Positions 1 through 7,757 of a stretch of 23,211 nt of DNA are shown piece by piece. The notes beneath the pieces were generated by a model, which searched no databases, was not told the DNA's origin, and saw nothing but the letters and a program-made list of their open reading frames with translations. A program made the position numbers and the translations under genes. Source of the stretch: QQWI01 sp964522015 (GTDB lineage Bacteria > Bacillota > Clostridia > Peptostreptococcales > Acidaminobacteraceae); NCBI GenBank assembly GCA_964522015.1, contig CAZFST010000046.1, positions 1 through 23,211 on the forward strand. Direction: 5' to 3'. How positions within the stretch are numbered: position 1 is the first letter of the stretch; each line of letters begins with the position of its first letter.

Positions 1-53
1 GAAAACCGTTAGGGTGCAAGCCCACGTGGGTTCGAATCCCACCCTCTCCGCCA
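1..53 (+). tRNA. tRNA-Ser (NGA, probably UGA), 5' end outside window
   Basis: Only the 3' part is present: the window opens inside the anticodon loop at G35. The last two anticodon bases are GA, which makes it a serine NGA tRNA. A long variable arm (about 11-25), a T-arm with GGTTCGAATCC-type sequence, the acceptor 3' strand CCTCTCC, discriminator G and encoded CCA (51-53) follow. The first anticodon base lies outside the window, so UGA rather than GGA is a guess from typical sequence context. Confidence 0.9.
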
Positions 54-68
54 TTACAATTTAAAACT

Positions 69-159
69 GGAGAAGTACTCAAGTGGCTGAAGAGGCTCCC
101 CTGCTAAGGGAGTAGGGCTCGAAAGGGTCGCGAGGGTTCAAATCCCTCCTTCTCCGCCA
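69..159 (+). tRNA. tRNA-Ser (GCT)
   Basis: This is a complete class II tRNA of 91 nt including encoded CCA (157-159). The acceptor stem GGAGAAG pairs with CTTCTCC, the discriminator is G as expected for serine, the anticodon GCT is at 103-105 within loop CTGCTAA, and there is a long variable arm (about 111-134). Position 8 is U. It is the second member of a seven-tRNA array read rightward. Confidence 0.97.
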
Positions 160-169
160 GTTTTTATTT

Positions 170-245
170 AGGGGTGTAGCTCAGTTGGTAGAGCAGTGGT
201 CTCCAAAACCACGTGCCGAGGGTTCAAGTCCTTTCGCCCCTGCCA
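170..245 (+). tRNA. tRNA-Trp (CCA)
   Basis: Complete cloverleaf. The acceptor stem AGGGGTG pairs with CGCCCCT with one G-U pair, the anticodon CCA is at 203-205 in loop CTCCAAA, the discriminator is G and CCA is encoded. Position 8 is U. It sits 10 nt after the preceding tRNA-Ser. Confidence 0.97.
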
Positions 246-268
246 TTTCAATTTCATCAACACATTTT

Positions 269-345
<77 letters not shown>

Positions 346-359
346 ATTTTTTAAAACAT

Positions 360-436
<77 letters not shown>

Positions 437-451
437 TGTTTTTTATCAGAA

Positions 452-528
452 GGGCCATTAGCTCAATTGGTTAGAGCATCCGGCTCATAACCGGCAGGTC
501 CGGGGTTCGAGTCCCTGATGGCCCACCA
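452..528 (+). tRNA. tRNA-Met (CAT), elongator type
   Basis: Complete cloverleaf with anticodon CAT at 486-488. The acceptor stem GGGCCAT pairs with ATGGCCC, and CCA is encoded. The G1-C72 pair and the lack of the initiator C1-A72 mismatch argue against tRNA-fMet. A CAT anticodon could also belong to tRNA-Ile2, modified to lysidine by TilS. The body looks more like elongator Met, but this was not resolved by comparison. Confidence 0.9.
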
Positions 529-553
529 TTCCTTTTGAGAAGCCTTCAAATTC

Positions 554-629
<76 letters not shown>

Positions 630-631
630 TT

Positions 632-660
632 AACATCACGCAGTGGTGTTTTTTACTTTT
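632..660 (+). terminator. Intrinsic terminator of the tRNA array
   Basis: An 8-bp stem (632-639 with 643-650, one G-U pair, 3-nt loop GCA) is followed by T-rich sequence running to about 661. It lies directly after tRNA-Phe and ends the tRNA transcript before the next gene. Confidence 0.8.
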
Positions 661-692
661 TTGATAATGGTTGTTATAGAAAAGGAGTTAAT

Positions 693-1553
693 ATGCAAAA
701 AAAAATAAAGCAGTTCTTGATGATTAACTTTGGACTTTTCATTATGGCCATGGGATTACACTTTTTTTTGATTTCCGCAGATCTTGCAACTGGTGGGGTA
801 ACTGGTCTTGCCATGGTCATCAATCATTATTTTCAGGTGGTTCCCATAGGAGCTATTATGATGGTGTTTAATATTCTACTGTTCATACTTGCGTATGTCA
901 TGATTGGCAAAGAGTTTACAGGCTACACTTTGTACTGTAGCTTTACATTGTCAGGGATGATATTTTTATTAGATCTTTTATTTCCAATGAGCCAGCCCCT
1001 TGTGCCAGAAATACTGTTGAACTTAGTATTTGGTATTCTCATTCAGGGTATTGGAATGGGCATTGTTTTTTACCAAAATGCCTCAACAGGTGGAACGGAT
1101 ATCATCGCTAAGATAATCAACAAGTATACGCATATGGATATTGGTATGGCCCTATTACTCTCTGATATGGCCGTAGTAATCCTTGCAGGTATAGCATTTG
1201 GATTCTCATTAGGACTTTGGGCACTGCTCGGAATTATGCTGAATGGTATTGTTATAGATCGTGTCATAGCGGGTTTTGAAATGAAACTCAATGTCTTGAT
1301 TATATCCAGTGAATCTGAAGTCATAAATCGTTATATTATCGATACCCTTGATCGCACGACAACGATTTTTAAAGCCCAAGGGGGCTATACAGGAAGCGAA
1401 CGACATGTGATACAGGTTGTTCTAGACAAGAAGCAATACATTAAAATTAAGCAGTTTATCAGAGGCGCTGATAGCAAAGCTTTTATTTCTGTTAATTTCA
1501 CACACGAGGTGCTCGGTGAAGGCTTTAATACATTTTTAAATGCTTCTAATTAG
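693..1553 (+). CDS. YitT family membrane protein (DUF161/DUF2179)
   Basis: A 286-residue integral membrane protein of the YitT family, whose transport role is not established. The sequence shows about five to six hydrophobic segments between residues 10 and 195. It has the family signatures ATGGVTGLA (32-40) and NASTGGTDI (129-137), then a soluble C-terminal DUF2179 domain (about 200-280) containing TTTIFKAQGGYTG. The ATG at 693 is chosen because AAAGGAG ends 5 nt upstream. The frame stays open back into tRNA-Phe, so any earlier start would overlap the tRNA. The gene follows the tRNA terminator and has no partner in the same direction before the convergent terminator at 1601-1637. Confidence 0.92.
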   Translation: MQKKIKQFLMINFGLFIMAMGLHFFLISADLATGGVTGLAMVINHYFQVVPIGAIMMVFNILLFILAYVMIGKEFTGYTLYCSFTLSGMIFLLDLLFPMSQPLVPEILLNLVFGILIQGIGMGIVFYQNASTGGTDIIAKIINKYTHMDIGMALLLSDMAVVILAGIAFGFSLGLWALLGIMLNGIVIDRVIAGFEMKLNVLIISSESEVINRYIIDTLDRTTTIFKAQGGYTGSERHVIQVVLDKKQYIKIKQFIRGADSKAFISVNFTHEVLGEGFNTFLNASN

Positions 1554-1600
1554 AAGTGGGCTACACGGTTGTTCGTGTAAACATTCGTTAGCGCTGATCC

Positions 1601-1637
1601 AAACAAAAGAACGACTCAGAGAGTCGTTCTTTTGTTT
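1601..1637. terminator. Bidirectional intrinsic terminator
   Basis: A perfect 17-bp stem (1601-1617 with 1621-1637) closes on a 3-nt loop AGA. The stem base is A-rich on the left and T-rich on the right, so it supplies a U tract in both directions. It lies between the convergent yitT-like and exonuclease genes. A smaller hairpin, TACACG/CGTGTA, lies just upstream at 1562-1579. Confidence 0.9.
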
Positions 1638-1652
1638 AAGAAAAGGGCTGAT

Positions 1653-2651
1653 CTACAACTCATTGCCGACTGCTAGTAAATCGATTATACGACTAGCAAT
1701 AGTTTCAAACTGCCATTGACTATCCATTGATATCAGCCAATGTGAAGGTGTATATTTGGTACTAAGAGGGAGTTGTAAGTGTGTATAGTCAATAATGCTA
1801 ATGAGATGATGATCATATTGTACTGATTTAGTGTGGAAGCGCATATGGAAGCGATTGCTTTTAAAGCTATACGTTTGATAGCCTTCACAGTAAAATGATT
1901 TTTGGTGTGAATTAAAAAGGCCTTCTATGAGTACAGTGGAAGGATCGCTAAGGGCATTATCTGAAGAGACAATCGATGAAATAGTGAAACAAAGTTGATT
2001 TTTTGTATCGTAATAAGGAATTAAATCCGATGGATGCTCCAAAAATAGATGCAAGTCATATAGAGGGAACATATTAATAATATCTTCTGCATTGTGAGTC
2101 AGAATTTGATGGCGGGCCTGAGCATCTTGAGTACGTAAAAAATGACGATACAAGGCAATGCTTTCTTTTCCTGAAATGGTATCGCTTCTTTCTATATTCA
2201 ACAACTTTTCCAGTGTCTTAAGCTTTCTGTTTGGCAATCCAGGTATTTCAAGCCTCTTTCCAACTTTATATAAATCCGTATGGAGACATTGACCAAAACA
2301 AAGTTGATATGCTTCATGAAGGGTTGAAGCTATTTGATGAAAAATCATGCGAGCGCAAATAAAATTCAAGTCAAAGCCTTCGCCATTAAAGGTAACAAGA
2401 TGGGACGGGGTATTTAAGACCTCAATCAAGTTGATTAGTATTTCTTTCTCGCTTAGGTGATCATTTGCAAACCACTGTCTTAAGAATAACGTATCCTTAG
2501 TGATTGTCATCAAACCGACTAATATGATTTGGTGGTGTAGTCGGTGAAACCCTGTGGTTTCTATATCTAAAAAGCAAGTTTGGATAGTGTCCATTTCGGG
2601 CAATAGACTCTTAATATAGGGTTTGATAAAATGCTGTTCTATTGTTTCCAT
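1653..2651 (-). CDS. DEDD-type exonuclease / RNase H-like domain protein (YprB family)
   Basis: A 332-residue soluble protein with a ribonuclease H-like 3'-5' exonuclease fold of the YprB family. Visible motifs are exo I FLDIETTG (D29, E31), an exo II-like LVTFNGEGFD, and an exo III-like HNAEDI, consistent with two-metal-ion catalysis. A motif with PNRKLKTLE sits between exo II and III, as is usual in YprB proteins. The C-terminal ~110 residues have no motif I recognise. The ATG at 2651 is preceded on the minus strand by GAGGTC. The substrate (RNA or DNA) cannot be told from sequence. Confidence 0.85.
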   Translation of the reverse strand: METIEQHFIKPYIKSLLPEMDTIQTCFLDIETTGFHRLHHQIILVGLMTITKDTLFLRQWFANDHLSEKEILINLIEVLNTPSHLVTFNGEGFDLNFICARMIFHQIASTLHEAYQLCFGQCLHTDLYKVGKRLEIPGLPNRKLKTLEKLLNIERSDTISGKESIALYRHFLRTQDAQARHQILTHNAEDIINMFPLYDLHLFLEHPSDLIPYYDTKNQLCFTISSIVSSDNALSDPSTVLIEGLFNSHQKSFYCEGYQTYSFKSNRFHMRFHTKSVQYDHHLISIIDYTHLQLPLSTKYTPSHWLISMDSQWQFETIASRIIDLLAVGNEL

Positions 2652-2688
2652 GTTGACCTCATTTAACAGTATAGATTAGCTCTGTTTA

Positions 2689-2697
2689 TGATATAAT
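2689..2697 (+). promoter_or_regulatory. Extended -10 promoter for the HD-GYP gene
   Basis: TGATATAAT is a perfect TGn plus TATAAT extended -10 element. The hexamer 17 nt upstream is a poor -35, as is common for extended -10 promoters. It implies a 5' leader of about 125 nt before the GTG at 2828. The minus-strand exonuclease gene starts only 38 nt to the left. Confidence 0.6.
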
Positions 2698-2729
2698 AAT
2701 AACGTGTTTTGAAGATTTGGGCAATAAGT

Positions 2730-2792
2730 ATGACAAGATATCCTAACGCAGATATTCTAAATGATATTACTCTCAACGGAATTAGCGCTTGA
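2730..2792 (+). CDS. Possible 20-residue leader peptide (speculative)
   Basis: An ATG-to-TGA frame of 20 codons lies inside the presumed leader of the HD-GYP gene. Its upstream GGG (2719-2721, 8 nt spacing) is only a weak ribosome binding site. Its stop codon falls within a short hairpin (2786-2797), which competes with a second hairpin (2791-2812) just before the ribosome binding site of the next gene. No homology is claimed, and it may simply be chance. Confidence 0.15.
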   Translation: MTRYPNADILNDITLNGISA

Positions 2793-2827
2793 AAGCGTTT
2801 TATTTCGCTTTTATTAAGGGGTGTGAA

Positions 2828-3868
2828 GTGAGACTTTTAGCCATTGACCAGATTGAAGAAGGCATGATTTTAGCAGAGGATATTTTAAGTTCTGAGGGAT
2901 CTATTTATTTAGGAGCTGGTGTTGTTTTAAAACCAAGGCATCGTATATTACTAGAGAACCTTCAAGTAATGTTTGTTTATATACAGGATGCTTCAACACT
3001 TATAGCCTTAGAAACCTCACCGAAGCAAGTTAGGCGCACAAAAGCTTTTAAAAAGACATTAGAATCATTCAAAACTGTCTATTCTCAAGTTTCTTTGGGC
3101 AAAAAAATTGTGGTTGATGAATTACACGAAGCCGTTGGACCCTTAATAGAAGATATATTAGACGACAATGATATTTTAGGCAGTCTTCGCAAGATTGAAA
3201 TAGCTGATGAATATACCTTTAAACACTCCATCAATGTCTCTTTAATTGCTAGCATGATTGGTAAATGGTTAAAATTTGATATTAATCAAATGAAAGAATT
3301 ATCCATAGCAGCATTGCTTCATGATTTAGGTAAAAGTCGTGTCCCTAATCTTATTCTCAATAAGCCCGCTAAACTGTCCATAGAAGAATTTGAAGTCATA
3401 AAAACCCATGCTCTATTGAGTTATGCAACACTGGTGGAATCAGGGGTTACTTCAGAAGCAATTTTAAGGGGTGTACTTGAACATCACGAGAAAATGGATG
3501 GTACTGGCTATCCAAATGGTCTCAAAGCCCAAGATATTCATATCTATGCTAGGATTATTGCCATTGCCGATGTATTTGATGCCATGACTTCAGACCGCTG
3601 CTATCACCATAAATTATCTCCTTTTATCGTAGCAGATGAGATGCTCAGAGCGTCATACAATCACCTAGACATTGAAATAACCTCAGTCTTTATTCAAAAC
3701 ATTGCTCATTTTTTTGTTGGCAACGAGGTCGAGCTTAGCTCAGGCGCTATCGGTGAAATTATTTTATTAAACCCATATGCAATCACAAGGCCACTTATAA
3801 AGCTGCCCTTAGACTATATTGATTTAGCGAAAAGATATGATTTAGATATTACAAAAATTCTGAAATAA
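2828..3868 (+). CDS. HD-GYP domain cyclic-di-GMP phosphodiesterase
   Basis: A 346-residue cytoplasmic protein predicted to hydrolyse cyclic-di-GMP (or a related cyclic dinucleotide). Residues 1-110 form an N-terminal region typical of stand-alone HD-GYP proteins (start VRLLAIDQIEEGMILAEDI). The HD-GYP domain covers about 120-310, with H133, HD at 165-166 in LLHDLGK, H194, the hallmark HHEKMDGTGYP at 219-229, and D248 in IADVFDAMTSDR, so all expected metal ligands are present. The start is GTG at 2828, with AAGGGG at 2816-2821 and a 6-nt spacer. The frame is open to a TTG at 2789, but that lacks a ribosome binding site and gives a non-family N-terminus. No transmembrane or response-regulator domain is seen. 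Confidence 0.93.
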   Translation: MRLLAIDQIEEGMILAEDILSSEGSIYLGAGVVLKPRHRILLENLQVMFVYIQDASTLIALETSPKQVRRTKAFKKTLESFKTVYSQVSLGKKIVVDELHEAVGPLIEDILDDNDILGSLRKIEIADEYTFKHSINVSLIASMIGKWLKFDINQMKELSIAALLHDLGKSRVPNLILNKPAKLSIEEFEVIKTHALLSYATLVESGVTSEAILRGVLEHHEKMDGTGYPNGLKAQDIHIYARIIAIADVFDAMTSDRCYHHKLSPFIVADEMLRASYNHLDIEITSVFIQNIAHFFVGNEVELSSGAIGEIILLNPYAITRPLIKLPLDYIDLAKRYDLDITKILK

Positions 3869-3890
3869 ATCAACCCTAATTGCAAAAGTA

Positions 3891-3921
3891 TGATACAATT
3901 TACTTAGACTATCGAAGTAAA
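3891..3921 (+). promoter_or_regulatory. Extended -10 promoter with adjoining inverted repeat
   Basis: TGATACAAT (3891-3899) is an extended -10 element 39 nt before the amidohydrolase ATG. An inverted repeat, TTTACTT (3899-3905) and AAGTAAA (3915-3921), begins at the -10 and spans the likely start site, where a repressor could bind. The operator role is an inference. Confidence 0.45.
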
Positions 3922-3937
3922 TTAAGGGGGAACTAAA

Positions 3938-5092
3938 ATGTTAATCAAAAACGGTAAGCTGTACACAGTCACAAAAGGTATATTGGACAGTGCGGACATG
4001 AGACTTGAAGATGGTAAAATCACTGAAGTGGCAATGGGACTAACTGCGAATGAGGGTGAATTTGTTATCGACGCTCAAGGAAACTGGATTTTTCCAGGTT
4101 TTATTGATGCTCATTGTCATATCGGGATGTGGGAAGAAGGTATCGGGTTTGAGGGGGCAGACGGCAACGAAGCCACTGATCCAGTAACACCACAAATGCG
4201 CGCAGAAGATGCAATTAATCCACGGGATGAAGCGTTTATAAACGCACTAAAAGGTGGCGTAACAACTGCAGCGTCAGGACCAGGTAGCGCTAATGTTATC
4301 GGCGGTACATTTTGTGTCTTAAAACTCGCAGGAAATCGAGTAGACGATATGGTGATTAAATCACCTTTGGCTATGAAATGTGCTTTTGGGGAAAATCCAA
4401 AGCGGTTTTATGGTGAAAAAAAGGTAATGCCTTCAACTAGAATGGGTACTGCAGCTTTATTGCGAGAGACACTAGCAAAAACTGTGGAGTATTTAAAGAA
4501 AAAAGAGGCTGCACTTTTGGATCCTTCTAAAGCCCCTAATTTTGATTTTAAATTAGAGGCCATGTTACCTGTTGTTAAAGGTGAAATTCCTCTTAAAGCC
4601 CACGCTCATCGGGCTGATGATATTTTTACATCCATTCGTATTGCAAAAGAGTTTAATGTGAAATTGACCCTAGAGCACTGTACAGAGGGTCATTTAATCG
4701 CACAGCAATTAGGTGAAGAAGGGTACTGCGCAGTTGTTGGACCCTCTTTTGGCAATAAATCAAAATTCGAATTAAATCAGAAGACATTTGATACCCCAGG
4801 TATACTCTTTAATGCAGGGGTTAAAATTGCCATTATGACAGATAGCCCAGTGATTCCTTTAGAATATCTTAGCATGTGTGCTGCGCTAGCTCATAAGGCT
4901 GGCTTACCTGAAGAAGAAGCCATAAAAGCCATTACCATCAATGCAGCAGAAATCCTTGAATTAGACCACCGTATTGGAAGCCTTGAAGTGGGTAAAGATG
5001 GGGATGTTGTTATTTGGTCAAAGCATCCTTTTGACCTTCAAGCACAGGTGCTAACCACCATTGTAGATGGTAAAATTGTTTATCAAAAGTAA
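3938..5092 (+). CDS. Amidohydrolase superfamily metal-dependent hydrolase (imidazolonepropionase-like)
   Basis: A 384-residue cytoplasmic hydrolase of the amidohydrolase superfamily, with a small beta domain flanking a TIM barrel. Visible metal-ligand motifs are HCH at 59-61 in GFIDAHCH, HAH at 222-224, EHC with H247, and TDSP with D302. The C-terminal strand motif GSLEVGKDGDVVIW is typical of cyclic amidohydrolases and imidazolonepropionase-like enzymes. The start ATG is preceded by AAGGGGG. No histidine-degradation genes are nearby, so imidazolonepropionase itself is unlikely and the substrate is unknown. The gene appears monocistronic: it has its own promoter and the large terminator at 5125-5180. 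Confidence 0.88.
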   Translation: MLIKNGKLYTVTKGILDSADMRLEDGKITEVAMGLTANEGEFVIDAQGNWIFPGFIDAHCHIGMWEEGIGFEGADGNEATDPVTPQMRAEDAINPRDEAFINALKGGVTTAASGPGSANVIGGTFCVLKLAGNRVDDMVIKSPLAMKCAFGENPKRFYGEKKVMPSTRMGTAALLRETLAKTVEYLKKKEAALLDPSKAPNFDFKLEAMLPVVKGEIPLKAHAHRADDIFTSIRIAKEFNVKLTLEHCTEGHLIAQQLGEEGYCAVVGPSFGNKSKFELNQKTFDTPGILFNAGVKIAIMTDSPVIPLEYLSMCAALAHKAGLPEEEAIKAITINAAEILELDHRIGSLEVGKDGDVVIWSKHPFDLQAQVLTTIVDGKIVYQK

Positions 5093-5124
5093 TTGAAATT
5101 TCATTTGGCAAGTTGTTCATAAAT

Positions 5125-5180
5125 ATAGACATAAAAAAGTAGTGCCTGTCTAAACCCAAGCACTACTTTTTTGTGTCTAT
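5125..5180. terminator. Long bidirectional intrinsic terminator
   Basis: A 21-bp stem (5125-5145 with 5160-5180) has one G-U pair and a 14-nt loop. A run of A on the left arm and T on the right arm serve both strands. It separates the amidohydrolase gene (+) from the convergent MFS gene (-). Confidence 0.88.
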
Positions 5181-5243
5181 TTCATAAGTTTTTTTCTTGT
5201 TTCAGTTTCTTCTTTTTAGTTCTTTTGAGTTTCAGTTCTTCCT

Positions 5244-6479
5244 TTATAATTTTGTACTCTTAAAGGTTTTTCTGAATAAAATAGTTCCAATTAAATAACA
5301 GACAATAGTGATGTAATAAGGAAAATTATAGCTAACGGCATACATGAGGTAGCCGCCGATGGCAATGCCAAGGGCTCTAAAGAGATTGTTGGTCATGGAT
5401 ACGACGCTACTCATGTGTGTTCTGACATCGTCTGAAACGATTTCCATGGCAAGGGTGTTGATAATAGGGCTAGCCATATTCATTAAGGATGAGCGAAAGA
5501 AAAATGATAAGGTAATGATGGCAATGCCTTGTGGCATTGAAATAGAAAGTAAAAATGGTATGGAAAGTAGTTGACATGCCATAACGGTACGGACACGTCC
5601 AAATCGCTTTGCTAGGGGGGTAACGGAAAGACCGCCTAAAATGGTGCCAACCTGGCTAATTGCCATAATGGTACCAACAGCGCCATCCGTTATATTGAGC
5701 ATAAATTTGAGGTACATGCTAAAAAATGGTACCACAAGCCCTGCGCCAAATCCTATAAAGGCAACTTGCAAAATATAGTAAATGGCACCTCCAGTAAAAA
5801 CGCTTTTAAAATCAAAATAAGTTTGTTTAAAAGCCAAACTGATGGAAGTATGCTGCGTTCTTACCATCATATTTTTCCCCGTGAACTTAAAGGCAAGGAT
5901 AATTGAAACGATGATCATTAAAGTGGCAAGATTCAAAACAATAGCATTGGCCAATTGCTTGCCAAAGGTTATGGAAAGGTAAGCTGAAAAGTGTCCTATA
6001 AAGAAACTGCTGATCACAAATGCTAAATTTTGCAGGACAAATGCCATACTAAAGGCTGTGATTCGAAAGTTTTTCTCGGTGTTCTCAAAAAGGATTGGTC
6101 CTTGCAGAATCATGACGGCGGATTGGCCCATGCCGTACAATAAAGCTGCAAGCTGCATGACTGGGAGCCACTTGAAATTAATGAGCACAAGCCCCATAAT
6201 AAGCATGATGACTAATCCACCTAAAAGGGTATTCCTCTTGTTAAAATGGCTTGCTAATATTGAAACCGGGAAAGCGCCAATGGCGGAACCAAAGGTCATC
6301 AGAGCTAATATATTACCGACTATATTTTCGGAATAACCACTGTTTTTAAAATAGATGCCCAGTAATATATTGAATGCTGAGCCTGAGATAGCAGAGACCA
6401 GCACAATCCAATAATAAAGATTTACATTTTTATTGATCGTTTTAAAGTAGTTGCGATAGTCACTCAAAATACTTTTCAT
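5244..6479 (-). CDS. MFS transporter, substrate unknown
   Basis: A 411-residue, strongly hydrophobic major facilitator superfamily protein with about 12 predicted membrane segments in two halves. Motif-A-like loops appear after TM2 (SHFNKRNTLLGG) and in the second half (AKRFGRVRTVM). The substrate cannot be deduced. The ATG at 6479 follows AGGGAGC on the minus strand. It lies 84 bp downstream of the asparaginase gene on the same strand with no clear terminator between, so read-through is possible. An inverted repeat at 6506-6532 suggests its own control. After its stop, a purine-rich minus-strand stretch (5183-5243) stays open in another frame. Confidence 0.9.
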   Translation of the reverse strand: MKSILSDYRNYFKTINKNVNLYYWIVLVSAISGSAFNILLGIYFKNSGYSENIVGNILALMTFGSAIGAFPVSILASHFNKRNTLLGGLVIMLIMGLVLINFKWLPVMQLAALLYGMGQSAVMILQGPILFENTEKNFRITAFSMAFVLQNLAFVISSFFIGHFSAYLSITFGKQLANAIVLNLATLMIIVSIILAFKFTGKNMMVRTQHTSISLAFKQTYFDFKSVFTGGAIYYILQVAFIGFGAGLVVPFFSMYLKFMLNITDGAVGTIMAISQVGTILGGLSVTPLAKRFGRVRTVMACQLLSIPFLLSISMPQGIAIITLSFFFRSSLMNMASPIINTLAMEIVSDDVRTHMSSVVSMTNNLFRALGIAIGGYLMYAVSYNFPYYITIVCYLIGTILFRKTFKSTKL

Positions 6480-6505
6480 TTGATTGCTCCCTAATTACTT
6501 CGTGT

Positions 6506-6532
6506 CACGTAATAGTCTATCACACTTACGTG
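6506..6532. promoter_or_regulatory. Inverted repeat upstream of the MFS gene (possible operator)
   Basis: CACGTAA (6506-6512) and TTACGTG (6526-6532) are perfect inverted copies 13 nt apart. They lie 27-53 nt upstream of the MFS start codon. No T tract follows on either strand, so it does not look like a terminator. A repressor site is the simplest reading, but unproven. Confidence 0.4.
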
Positions 6533-6563
6533 CAAACAAGAAGGGAAATCAGAGAAAACATGA

Positions 6564-7553
6564 TTATTGGTAGAGACTCTTTTCGAAAAGTTCTTTAATG
6601 ACATGAACATCCTGTGTGTAGTCAAGTGCTAACATCAGCTTAATACGTGCCTTTTGGCCGTTGAGGTTGCTCCCAAAGATGATGCCTAAATCACGTAATT
6701 GCTTACCGCCCCCATCGTAACCATAGCTACCAAGCACCCGTCCCATTGGGCATCGAGAAACCATCACCACTGGTATGTTGGCTTCAATTGCCCGCCTGAC
6801 ACCTGGGACCATCGCCGGTGGAATATTGCCCCTACCCATGGCTTCTATCACAAAACCTTTTGCGCCTTGGGTCATCAGAAAATCAAACATAAGGGAATCC
6901 ATCCCTAAAGCAGCCTTAATTAAGTGAACATTGTTTTCCAAACCTGCTGATTGGATAGCTTTAACTTTTGTGATGTTCCGGTAGAAAATGACTTCGTCTT
7001 GATCCACTATGCCAAGGGGGCCAAACTCAAGACTTTTAAACGTATCCAATGACATTGTATGGGTTTTAGTCGCTTCGTTGGCGCTATTAACTTCATTATT
7101 TAATACAATTAGGACACCTTTACCCTTGGCATCATCACTAACAGCTGTGCAAATGGCAGACGATAAATTTGAAGGTCCATCGTAACCGAGCTCCGAGCCG
7201 TTACGCATGGCGGCGACCATGACAATAGGTTTTTCGGTGATGATGGATAAATCCAGGTAAAAAGCAGTTTCTTCAAGGGTATCTGTACCATGGGTAATCA
7301 CAATGCCATGGATATCGTCTCTGGCGATTAAGTCAAGAACCACTTGTCTCAGTTCAATTAGTTTTTCTGGGGTCATTTGTGGACCAGGCAATCTTGAGAA
7401 ATTGATGGTTTCAATATCTGCAATTTTATCGATGTTGGTCACCATTGACATAATTTCTTCAGATGAAAGAGCTGGTATAGCAGCGGCAATTCTTGGATCA
7501 ACTTTCATTGAAATTGTACCGCCCGTAAATATAATTGCAACCCGTTTTAACAT
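6564..7553 (-). CDS. ansA: L-asparaginase, cytoplasmic (type I-like)
   Basis: A 329-residue asparaginase/glutaminase-family enzyme that converts L-asparagine to aspartate and ammonia. The two threonine catalytic motifs are present: FTGGTIS with T13 near the N-terminus, and THGTDT with T90-D91. The catalytic lysine K163 sits in ATKTHT. There is no signal peptide, and the length fits the cytoplasmic AnsA type. The ATG at 7553 is chosen because GGAGG lies 5 nt upstream and TGGT falls at the normal distance. The frame extends 13 codons further to 7592, but that start lacks a ribosome binding site. Specificity for asparagine over glutamine is inferred from family. Confidence 0.9.
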   Translation of the reverse strand: MLKRVAIIFTGGTISMKVDPRIAAAIPALSSEEIMSMVTNIDKIADIETINFSRLPGPQMTPEKLIELRQVVLDLIARDDIHGIVITHGTDTLEETAFYLDLSIITEKPIVMVAAMRNGSELGYDGPSNLSSAICTAVSDDAKGKGVLIVLNNEVNSANEATKTHTMSLDTFKSLEFGPLGIVDQDEVIFYRNITKVKAIQSAGLENNVHLIKAALGMDSLMFDFLMTQGAKGFVIEAMGRGNIPPAMVPGVRRAIEANIPVVMVSRCPMGRVLGSYGYDGGGKQLRDLGIIFGSNLNGQKARIKLMLALDYTQDVHVIKELFEKSLYQ

Positions 7554-7594
7554 AAAAACCTCCAATAATCTCTGTGAATGCGTTTTCCTCATCT

Positions 7595-7603
7595 ATTATA
7601 ACA
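7595..7603 (-). promoter_or_regulatory. Extended -10 promoter for asparaginase
   Basis: On the minus strand this reads TGTTATAAT, a perfect extended -10 element about 42 nt from the start codon. No good -35 is seen 16-18 nt upstream. Confidence 0.55.
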
Positions 7604-7684
7604 GGTAGCGCCTTGAATCGGGAGTGGTTCAATAAAATTATCTTGAAATTGTTTTGTCTTCCTTATTAGAAAGTACAATAACCA

Positions 7685-7713
7685 TTGACGCATAAGGGGA
7701 TTAATGAAATAAT
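7685..7713 (+). promoter_or_regulatory. Sigma-A promoter for the cysteine desulfurase-thiI operon
   Basis: TTGACG (7685-7690), a 17-nt spacer and AATAAT (7708-7713) match the housekeeping consensus at 5 of 6 positions in each hexamer. The start codon at 7758 is 44 nt downstream. Confidence 0.6.
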
Positions 7714-7757
7714 ATAAAGATGCCTATTCAACTGATTCGGAAAAAGAGGGAATAAAA

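Noticed and set aside
1562..1579. Small hairpin TACACG/CGTGTA after the YitT-like gene as a separate terminator
   Set aside because: It has no T tract, and the perfect 17-bp bidirectional terminator lies 22 nt further on.
2704..2827. c-di-GMP (GEMM) riboswitch upstream of the HD-GYP gene
   Set aside because: The conserved GEMM core sequences and paired helices are not present; only short competing hairpins are seen.
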